Origin: Acidobacteriota bacterium
GTDB lineage: Bacteria > Acidobacteriota > Vicinamibacteria > Vicinamibacterales > 2-12-FULL-66-21
Assembly: GCA_013362195.1 (NCBI GenBank)
Contig: JABFWM010000032.1
Location: 1 to 8,217, forward strand
Length of the DNA: 8,217 nucleotides
Direction of reading: 5' to 3'
Shown: positions 1 to 5,463 of the stretch, in pieces
How the letters are laid out: the number at the start of each line of letters is the position of its first letter
Numbering within the stretch: the stretch's first letter is position 1
Program-made: the position numbers and the translations under genes
The notes under the pieces: model-generated
What the model saw: the letters and a program-made list of their open reading frames with translations, nothing else
Database searches by the model: none
What the model was told of the DNA's origin: nothing

Positions 1-2094
1 ATCTGGTCGACCCGCCTGTTCGCGCGCTACTTCCCGGCGGTCTCGCGGCGGCCCGGCCCGGTGCACTGGGTGGACGCGCGCGACCTGATCGAGGTGGAGT
101 GGCGCGCGCTCGGGCCGGCGGTGCGCTGGAACGAGTCGCGTGCGAACGCCGAGCGCGTTACCCCGCGCGATCCCGCCGCGACGCTCATCATCACCGGCTT
201 CATCGCGCGCGACCAGCGCGGCGTGCAGACGACGCTCGGCCGGAACGGCAGCGACTTCTCGGCGTCGATCGTCGGCGATCTCCTCGATGCCGACGAGATC
301 CACATCTGGACCGACGTCGACGGCGTGCTGAGCGCCGATCCGCGCCGCGTGCCCGACGCGACCGTGATCGACTCGCTCTCGTACCAGGAGGCGATGGAGC
401 TCGCCTACTTCGGCGCCAAGGTCATCCACCCGCAGACGATGGCGCCGGCGGTGGTCAAAGGCATCCCGATCCGGATCCGCAATACGTTTGCGCCCGAGAA
501 GGCCGGCACGCTCATCTGCGCGCGGCCGGCGTCGTCGCATCCGATCAAAGGGATCACCACCATCGACGCGACGGCGCTCGTGAACGTCGAAGGGGCGGGC
601 ATGATTGGCGTCCCGGGAACGGCGCAGCGCCTCTTCGGGGCGCTGCGCGAGCACGGCATCTCGGTGATTCTGATTTCCCAGGGCGGATCCGAGCATTCGA
701 TCTGCTTCGCGGTGCCGCAGGCCGAAGCCGGGCGCGCGGAGCAGGTGGTTCGCGCGACGTTCGAGAGCGAGCTGCGGCTCGGGCAGATCCAGAACGTGGA
801 TGTCGTGCAGGGCTGCAGCATTCTCTCGGTGGTCGGCGACGCCATGGCGGGGACCCCGGGCGTGGCGGCCAAGGTGTTCGGCGCGCTCGGCAACGCCGGC
901 GTGAACGTCCGCGCGATCGCGCAGGGCGCATCGGAGCGCAACATCTCGCTCGTCATCGACGAGCGGCAGGCGACGCGCGCGCTCGGATCCGTGCACGCCA
1001 GCTTCTACCTGTCGCCGCACACCATCTCGATCGGCCTCATCGGCCCCGGCCTCGTCGGGGGCGCGCTGCTCGATCAACTGGCGTCGCAGGCGGAGCGGCT
1101 GTCGCGGCGCGCACGGCTCGATCTGCGCGTCCGCGGCATCACGACCTCGGCGCGGATGCTGCTGGGCGAGCCCCGCGTGGCGCTGTCGGACTGGCGGACG
1201 CAGCTCAGGTCGGGGGCGCCTGCGGACCTGCGCCGCTTCGAAGAACACGTCCACGCCGAGCGCCTGCCGCATGCCGTGGTAATCGACTGCTCCGCGAGCG
1301 CCGGGATCGCGGCGCACTATCCGCGGTGGCTCGGCGCCGGGATTCACATCGTCACGCCCAACAAGAAGGCGAACAGCGCGGACTGGGCGCTCTACGAGCG
1401 CGTCCACGACGCGCGGCGGCTCGGCGGCGCCCACTACCTCTATGAAGCCACGGTCGGCGCAGGGCTGCCGATCATCCAGACCTTGCGCGACCTGCGCGAG
1501 ACCGGCGACGAGATCCGCTGCATCGAGGGCATTCTCTCCGGCACCTTGTCCTACCTGTTCAATGTCTGGGACGGCACCCGCCCGTTCTCGGCGGTCGTTC
1601 GCGACGCGAAGGCGAGCGGCTATACCGAGCCGGATCCGCGCGACGATCTGTCAGGGATGGATGTGGCGCGAAAGCTGATCATCCTCGGCCGCGAAATGGG
1701 GCTGCGCCTCGAGCTCGCCGACGTGCAGCTCGAGAGCCTGATTCCACCGCCGCTCGCGTCATGCAGCGCGGACGAGTTCCTCGAACGCCTGCCGGAACTC
1801 GACGCGGCGATGCTGGAACGCTACAAGACCGCGCAGAGCAGCGGACGGGTGCTGCGCTACGTCGGCACGCTCGATGCCGCCACCGGACGGGCGACCGTCG
1901 GCCTCGTCGCGCTGGAGCGCTCGCATCCGTTCGCCAACATCAACCTCACGGACAACGTCGTGCGGTTCGTGACCAAACGCTACGATCAGAACCCGCTCGT
2001 GGTGCAGGGGCCCGGCGCCGGCCCCGCGGTGACGGCGGCCGGCGTCTTCGCGGACCTGCTGCGCGTCTGCGCCTACCTCGGCGCGAAGCTGTAG
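1..2094 (+). CDS. thrA: Bifunctional aspartokinase / homoserine dehydrogenase, 5'-truncated by the window edge
   Basis: A cytoplasmic enzyme that phosphorylates aspartate and reduces aspartate semialdehyde to homoserine, feeding threonine, methionine and isoleucine. The frame is open from base 1, so the real start lies upstream; 697 residues are present against about 820 in E. coli ThrA, and the N-terminal KFGG nucleotide-binding part is missing. In window codon numbering: kinase signatures GRNGSD (about 80-85), IWTDVDGVLSADPR and YQEAMELAYFGAKVIHP; two ACT regulatory domains beginning near 195 and 273; the dinucleotide-binding loop GPGLVGG after about 343; and homoserine dehydrogenase motifs TPNKKAN (Lys455/456), NVGAGLP-like TVGAGLP, and YTEPDPRDDLSGMDVARK with Glu543 and Lys558. 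The ACT pair suggests allosteric control, probably by threonine as in family members. No thrB or thrC follows; the next gene is convergent. Identity is secure; the choice of thrA over metL is by general convention. Confidence 0.95.
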   Translation: MWSTRLFARYFPAVSRRPGPVHWVDARDLIEVEWRALGPAVRWNESRANAERVTPRDPAATLIITGFIARDQRGVQTTLGRNGSDFSASIVGDLLDADEIHIWTDVDGVLSADPRRVPDATVIDSLSYQEAMELAYFGAKVIHPQTMAPAVVKGIPIRIRNTFAPEKAGTLICARPASSHPIKGITTIDATALVNVEGAGMIGVPGTAQRLFGALREHGISVILISQGGSEHSICFAVPQAEAGRAEQVVRATFESELRLGQIQNVDVVQGCSILSVVGDAMAGTPGVAAKVFGALGNAGVNVRAIAQGASERNISLVIDERQATRALGSVHASFYLSPHTISIGLIGPGLVGGALLDQLASQAERLSRRARLDLRVRGITTSARMLLGEPRVALSDWRTQLRSGAPADLRRFEEHVHAERLPHAVVIDCSASAGIAAHYPRWLGAGIHIVTPNKKANSADWALYERVHDARRLGGAHYLYEATVGAGLPIIQTLRDLRETGDEIRCIEGILSGTLSYLFNVWDGTRPFSAVVRDAKASGYTEPDPRDDLSGMDVARKLIILGREMGLRLELADVQLESLIPPPLASCSADEFLERLPELDAAMLERYKTAQSSGRVLRYVGTLDAATGRATVGLVALERSHPFANINLTDNVVRFVTKRYDQNPLVVQGPGAGPAVTAAGVFADLLRVCAYLGAKL

Positions 2095-2161
2095 CCACAG
2101 AACAACACAAGGGCCACAGCAGAACACAGGCCACAGAAGAACACAGAAGAACACAGAAGAA
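2095..2161. repeat. T-free A-rich intergenic repeat block (ACACAGAAGA type)
   Basis: Immediately after the thrA stop the plus strand carries degenerate CCACAG/ACACAG words. They end in three consecutive 10-base units, CCACAGAAGA at 2131-2140 and ACACAGAAGA at 2141-2150 and 2151-2160. No T occurs from 2093 to 2161, in sharp contrast to the GC-rich surroundings. Similar ACAGAGGACACAGAG-like strings are, from memory, scattered between genes in several environmental phyla; no function is known to me. Confidence 0.75.
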
Positions 2162-2190
2162 TGTAGGCCGGGTCTTCAGACCCGGCATTC
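2159..2190. repeat. Palindromic REP-like element in the convergent gap, possible bidirectional terminator
   Basis: The core GCCGGGTCTTCAGACCCGGC (2167-2186) has perfect 9-base arms around a TC centre. Outside it, GAAT (2159-2162) can pair with ATTC (2187-2190) across a four-base bulge. It lies between the 3' ends of thrA and the acetyltransferase gene, where a shared terminator would be expected, but no T tract follows on either strand. The same element, with one swapped base pair, occurs three times near 5300-5443, so it is a dispersed repeat rather than a gene-specific terminator. Confidence 0.8.
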
Positions 2191-2203
2191 CCAATGGCGT
2201 GTG

Positions 2204-2217
2204 CGAACGCTCGTTCG
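2204..2217. repeat. Short inverted repeat before the acetyltransferase 3' end
   Basis: CGAACG (2204-2209) and CGTTCG (2212-2217) are perfect 6-base arms around CT. The element sits 16 bases beyond the minus-strand stop at 2233-2235 and could help end the minus-strand transcript. It is short and has no T run, so a role is unproven. Confidence 0.35.
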
Positions 2218-2232
2218 ACCTTCGCCTTCTCC

Positions 2233-3129
2233 CTAACCGAATTCAGGGCCTGCGATGGCAAATACCAGGGCGCGCTGACCCGGCGACGTGAGCTGACCGC
2301 GGTACATCCTCAGAAAGGGACGCTCGATCGCGAACCTTGACGCCGACAGGGCGTTCGTCCACTCGCGCTGATCGTCCGGCGCATCGATGAAAAGAGGGCG
2401 ATCGGGATGCGACTGGCGGCAGGCCGCGAGGAGCGCCTGCGCGATCCCGGCGCTCTCCGCGACGAGCGGTCCCACGTGGTCGCGCACGTGTCCGTGCCGG
2501 CCGAAGACGAAGCCGCGCAGCATGCCGCCCTGGCCATCCGCAATCCACGCGTATTCCGGCGCTTCGCGCGCGAGGCGTGCGAGCAGTCGCGCGCGCGATG
2601 CCCCGAACGCGCGCAGGTCCATCTCGCGCACGCCCGGCCAGTCAGCGGCCTCGAGCGGCCGGACGCCGGGGACGAGCGGCGCGGGCGGGGCAGTGTGATC
2701 GGCGAACCAGCGTGCGAGCGCGATCTCTCTGGTGAAGCCGAGCCGCCGGTACAGCACTTCACCGGCGGGCGTGGCATCGAGCCGCGCCACCACATCGCCG
2801 GGAACGAGCGCGAGCCCTCGATGCAGGAGCGCCATGCCGATGCCCCGGCCGCGGACGACCGGGTCGACCAGCACCATCGAGATCCAGGTGAACGGTCCGT
2901 ACGGGAGCGTCGCCACCGTCCCGACGACCCGCCCGTCCTGCTCGGCGACGAGCGCGCCGCGCGGCGCGGCGATGAGGAAGTGCTGCCAGTCGCGTCCGGT
3001 CTGGTTCCAGCCGCTGGCGCGGCACAGCGCGAGTCCGGCCGGGATATCGGTGATCCTCATCTCGCGGATCCGGACGGACGCGCCGCCAGGCAGCGACATC
3101 GGGTCGCGATTGCGGGAATCCGTGCTCAT
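2233..3129 (-). CDS. Two-domain GNAT-family N-acetyltransferase
   Basis: Predicted cytoplasmic acetyltransferase using acetyl-CoA on an unknown amine. With the ATG at 3129 it has 298 residues. The N-terminal GNAT domain (about 20-135) contains the acetyl-CoA loop RGRGIG (93-98) followed by ALLHRGL, then the usual YRRLGF near the domain end. The C-terminal half (about 140-298) looks like a second, degenerate GNAT domain (Acetyltransf_18 type), with GPLVAES, LFIDAP, a MYRG motif and the terminal AIAGPEFG. The start at 3129 is preferred because GAGG lies nine bases upstream; ATG at 3144 or 3099 and GTG at 3165 are in-frame alternatives, and the GTG would overlap the divergent gene. The gene is convergent with thrA and divergent from the SDR gene. 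Family is confident; substrate is unknown. Confidence 0.88.
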   Translation of the reverse strand: MSTDSRNRDPMSLPGGASVRIREMRITDIPAGLALCRASGWNQTGRDWQHFLIAAPRGALVAEQDGRVVGTVATLPYGPFTWISMVLVDPVVRGRGIGMALLHRGLALVPGDVVARLDATPAGEVLYRRLGFTREIALARWFADHTAPPAPLVPGVRPLEAADWPGVREMDLRAFGASRARLLARLAREAPEYAWIADGQGGMLRGFVFGRHGHVRDHVGPLVAESAGIAQALLAACRQSHPDRPLFIDAPDDQREWTNALSASRFAIERPFLRMYRGQLTSPGQRALVFAIAGPEFG

Positions 3130-3141
3130 CGGCGCCGGCCT

Positions 3142-3148
3142 CATAATA
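3142..3148. promoter_or_regulatory. Overlapping divergent -10-like hexamers
   Basis: The divergent gap contains CATAAT on the plus strand (3142-3147) and TATTAT on the minus strand (3148-3143), each one base from the TATAAT consensus, in otherwise GC-rich sequence. The plus-strand element would place transcription start near 3154, giving an almost leaderless message for the gene starting at 3156, which also lacks a clear Shine-Dalgarno. No good -35 is visible on either strand. The minus-strand reading conflicts with using GAGG at 3139-3142 as the acetyltransferase ribosome site, because that GAGG would lie upstream of the start of transcription. Confidence 0.35.
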
Positions 3149-3155
3149 GGCGCGC

Positions 3156-4190
3156 ATGGAGGCACCCGCAGCGATTCGCGACGTCGCGCATCTCGAGGCG
3201 CTGTTGAGCGACCCGTCCGACGTGGCGATTGACGCCATGCGCCGCTGCCCTGGTGACGTGATCGTGCTCGGCGCGGCAGGCAAGATGGGCCCTACGCTGG
3301 CGCGGATGGCGCGGCGTGCGATGGACGCGGCCGGCGCAGCGCATCGGGTGATTGCGGTGTCGCGCTTCTCGTCGCCGGCGCTGCAGGGGACGTTCGAGGC
3401 TGACGGCATCGAGACGATCCGCTGCGATCTGCTGGATGCGGCGGCGGTGGCGCGGCTGCCCGACGCGCCCAATGTCGTCTACATGGCCGGCCGCAAGTTC
3501 GGATCGACCGGCGACGAGCCGCTGACATGGGCCATGAATACGCACCTGCCCTCGATCGTCTGCGAGCGCTATCAGCACAGCGCGATCGTCGCGTTCTCGA
3601 CCGGGAACGTGTACGGCCTGACGCCGCACGGCCGCGGCGGATCGCGCGAAGACGATCGGCCGTCTCCCGTCGGCGAGTACGCGATGAGCTGCCTCGGGCG
3701 CGAACGGATGTTCGAGTACTTCAGCCGGACCCGCGGCACCCGCGCCGCGATCCTGCGCCTCAATTACGCGGTCGAGATGCGCTACGGCGTGCTCGTCGAT
3801 CTCGCGCAGCGGCTGGCGCGCCGCGAAGCGATCGATCTCACCATGGGATATTGCAACGTGATCTGGCAGGCGGACGCCAACGCGATGGCGCTCGCCGCGC
3901 TGGCGCACGCGGCGACGCCGCCGCTCGTCGTCAACATCGCCGGCCGCGAGGAACTGAGCGTGCGCCGCGTGTGCCGCGAGCTGGCGCAGCGGCTCGGCGT
4001 CGACGCGTCGTTGATGGGCGACGAGGCCGACGATGCGCTGCTGAGCAACGGGACGCGCGGCTGGGCGTTGCTGGGAGCGCCGCGCGTGGATGCAACGCAG
4101 CTGTTGTCGTGGACGGCGGACTGGGTGCGCCGCGGCGGCGAGACGCTCGGAAAACCCACGCACTTCGAATCGCGCGCCGGACGATTCTAG
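3156..4190 (+). CDS. NAD-dependent epimerase/dehydratase-like protein (extended SDR) with altered catalytic Lys
   Basis: A 344-residue soluble protein of the extended short-chain dehydrogenase/reductase group, probably a nucleotide-sugar or sugar-acid oxidoreductase/epimerase. The Rossmann loop GAAGKMG is at 39-45, after about 35 residues that contain LEALLSDPSD. An acidic RCDLLDAAAV and VVYMAGRKFG follow, as in the family. The serine/threonine of the active site is within FSTGNVYG (Ser148/Thr149) and the tyrosine is Tyr175 in EYAMSCLGRERMFE. The position expected to be Lys (Y-x3-K) is Cys179. The C-terminal half has a helical, substrate-binding look. No clear ribosome site precedes the ATG at 3156; ATT at 3174 after GGAGG is a remote alternative. 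The stop TAG is directly followed by the ATG of the aldolase gene, so the two are surely co-translated. The reaction cannot be assigned. Confidence 0.88.
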   Translation: MEAPAAIRDVAHLEALLSDPSDVAIDAMRRCPGDVIVLGAAGKMGPTLARMARRAMDAAGAAHRVIAVSRFSSPALQGTFEADGIETIRCDLLDAAAVARLPDAPNVVYMAGRKFGSTGDEPLTWAMNTHLPSIVCERYQHSAIVAFSTGNVYGLTPHGRGGSREDDRPSPVGEYAMSCLGRERMFEYFSRTRGTRAAILRLNYAVEMRYGVLVDLAQRLARREAIDLTMGYCNVIWQADANAMALAALAHAATPPLVVNIAGREELSVRRVCRELAQRLGVDASLMGDEADDALLSNGTRGWALLGAPRVDATQLLSWTADWVRRGGETLGKPTHFESRAGRF

Positions 4191-5255
4191 ATGGCCGCGC
4201 TTCCGACCGCCGTTCGTGCCGCGCTCGACGAGGGGCAGGTCATTCCGGCGCATCCGCTGGCGCTCGACGGCAGCGGCCGGTTCGACGAGCGCCATCAGCG
4301 CGCGCTGACCCGTTACTATGCCGCCGCCGGCGCGGGCGGCCTCGCGGTCGCCGTGCACACGACGCAGTTCGCGATCCGCGATCCGACGATCGGGCTGCTC
4401 GAGCCGGTGCTCACGATCGCGGCCGAGGAAATGAACCGTGCGGATGCCGCGCGCACGGTCCCGCTGATCCGCATCGGCGGCGTCTGCGGGCGCACCGACC
4501 AGGCGTTGCGGGAAGCCGATTGCCTGGCGCGGCTCGGCTACCATGCCGGGCTCCTGAGCCTGGCCGCGCTCGCGGACGCCGATGATGCCGCGCTGATCGC
4601 GCACTGCGAACGCGTCGCGGAACGTCTTCCCCTCATCGGGTTCTACCTGCAGCCGTCGGTCGGCGGCCGCCGGCTTTCCTACGAGTTCTGGCGCCGGTTC
4701 GCCGCGATTCCCGCGGTCGTCGCGATCAAGATCGCGCCGTTCAACCGGTATCAGACGCTCGATGTGGTCCGCGCCGTCGCCGACGCGAAGCGCGACGACA
4801 TCGCGCTCTACACCGGCAACGACGACGCGATCGTCGCCGACCTCGTGACGCCGTGTCGTTTCGGGATCGGTCCTGGCCAGCGTACGCGCCGCATCGTCGG
4901 CGGCCTGCTCGGGCACTGGGCGGTGTGGACGCAGTGCGCCGTCGCGCTGCTGGCGGACTGCCACACGGCGGCCGTCGACGGCGAGGTGCCGGCGGCGCTG
5001 CTTTGCCACGGCATCGAAGTCACCGACGCGAACGCGGCGTTCTTCGATGCCGCTCACGGGTTCGCCGGATGCATCGCCGGGATTCAGGAGGTGTTGCGCC
5101 GGCAGGGGCTCGTGGCGAGCGCCCGGTGCCTGAATCCCCATGAAACGCTCAGTCCCGGTCAGGCCGCGGAGATCGACCGCGTCTCGCGCGCCTATCCGCA
5201 CCTCGCGGATGATGATTTCGTGGCCGCACATCTGGAAGAATGGCTGCGATGGTGA
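4191..5255 (+). CDS. DapA/NanA-family class I aldolase-like protein, substrate unknown
   Basis: A 354-residue cytoplasmic TIM-barrel protein of the dihydrodipicolinate synthase/N-acetylneuraminate lyase superfamily, which forms a Schiff base with a keto acid such as pyruvate. The proposed Schiff-base lysine is Lys180 in VAIKIAP, and Tyr152 in FYLQPS is the catalytic tyrosine; their spacing of 28 equals Tyr133-Lys161 of E. coli DapA. The keto-acid loop, normally GTTGE, reads HTTQF (56-60). The DapA arginine that binds aspartate semialdehyde aligns with Val157, and the TPYYN segment is replaced by SLAAL, so true DapA activity is unlikely. It is longer than the usual 290-300 residues because of a C-terminal extension ending in HLEEWLRW. 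It starts immediately after the SDR stop with no clear ribosome site of its own, suggesting translational coupling. Superfamily is confident; pathway is unknown. Confidence 0.88.
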   Translation: MAALPTAVRAALDEGQVIPAHPLALDGSGRFDERHQRALTRYYAAAGAGGLAVAVHTTQFAIRDPTIGLLEPVLTIAAEEMNRADAARTVPLIRIGGVCGRTDQALREADCLARLGYHAGLLSLAALADADDAALIAHCERVAERLPLIGFYLQPSVGGRRLSYEFWRRFAAIPAVVAIKIAPFNRYQTLDVVRAVADAKRDDIALYTGNDDAIVADLVTPCRFGIGPGQRTRRIVGGLLGHWAVWTQCAVALLADCHTAAVDGEVPAALLCHGIEVTDANAAFFDAAHGFAGCIAGIQEVLRRQGLVASARCLNPHETLSPGQAAEIDRVSRAYPHLADDDFVAAHLEEWLRW

Positions 5256-5300
5256 GCGCGTGATGTGCGTCGTGTTCGCGGATGGACACCGATCATGACG

Positions 5301-5322
5301 GGGCGGGTCTGAAGACCCGCCC
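5301..5322. repeat. Palindromic REP-like element, inverted copy
   Basis: Perfect 10-base arms GGGCGGGTCT (5301-5310) and AGACCCGCCC (5313-5322) enclose GA. With the flanking TACGT (5323-5327), bases 5302-5327 are the exact reverse complement of 5357-5382 and of 5418-5443, so this copy lies in the opposite orientation to the two that follow. It begins 46 bases after the aldolase stop and may end that transcript, though no T tract follows. Confidence 0.8.
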
Positions 5323-5362
5323 TACGTGGCACGGGTGATGGACACGGACAAGACAGACGTAG

Positions 5363-5382
5363 GGCGGGTCTTCAGACCCGCC
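5363..5382. repeat. Palindromic REP-like element in tandem unit 1
   Basis: GGCGGGTCTTCAGACCCGCC has perfect 9-base arms around TC. It is the same element as at 2167-2186, except that the second base pair of the stem is G-C here and C-G there. Confidence 0.85.
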
Positions 5383-5423
5383 GTTCGTGGCACGGGCGAT
5401 GGACACGGACAAGACAGACGTAG

Positions 5424-5443
5424 GGCGGGTCTTCAGACCCGCC
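5424..5443. repeat. Palindromic REP-like element in tandem unit 2
   Basis: Identical to the 5363-5382 copy and exactly 61 bases downstream of it. It ends 20 bases before the cytochrome start codon, so in a message begun upstream it would form a hairpin just before the ribosome site. Confidence 0.85.
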
Positions 5444-5449
5444 ATCTGC

Positions 5450-5455
5450 AGGTGA
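5450..5455 (+). promoter_or_regulatory. Shine-Dalgarno fixing the cytochrome start at 5464
   Basis: AGGTGA lies eight bases upstream of ATG 5464. It decides the start: the reading frame stays open back to a GTG at 5326, but that upstream part only translates the tandem repeats and would bury the signal peptide. GTG 5452 is an alternative four codons upstream. Confidence 0.65.
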
Positions 5456-5463
5456 CCCTCTCG

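Larger units (their letters stand above)
5325..5446. repeat. 61-bp tandem repeat, two units, each carrying one palindrome
   Basis: Unit 1 is 5325-5385 and unit 2 is 5386-5446. They differ at one internal base (CGGGTGATGG versus CGGGCGATGG) and over the last three bases. Each unit contains CGTGGCACGGG, GATGGACACGGACAAGACAG and, at its end, the palindrome. A partial earlier unit with GATGGACAC begins at 5281 and joins the inverted palindrome. The near-identity implies a recent duplication. Confidence 0.9.

Noticed and set aside
99..1445. A 448-codon plus-strand open frame inside thrA
   Set aside because: It is the +3-frame shadow of thrA: extremely Arg/Ala-rich, without motifs, and thrA itself is conserved along its whole length.
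2159..2190. Classic intrinsic terminator for thrA
   Set aside because: No T tract follows on either strand, and the same hairpin recurs elsewhere in other contexts, so it is listed as a repeat with only possible terminator activity.
3141..5231. A 696-codon minus-strand open frame antisense to both the SDR and aldolase genes
   Set aside because: It lies wholly opposite two genes with recognisable motifs, has an Arg/Ala/His-rich composition with no domain, and is what high GC at third positions produces on the opposite strand.
4191..5255. Calling this gene dapA and linking it with thrA in a lysine/threonine cluster
   Set aside because: The GxxGE loop, the substrate-binding arginine and the TPYYN segment of DapA are all missing, and the gene is separated from thrA by a divergent acetyltransferase.
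5301..5446. CRISPR array
   Set aside because: The repeats are palindromic units in mixed orientation within a 61-bp tandem duplication whose spacer is also repeated; there are no unique spacers and no cas genes.
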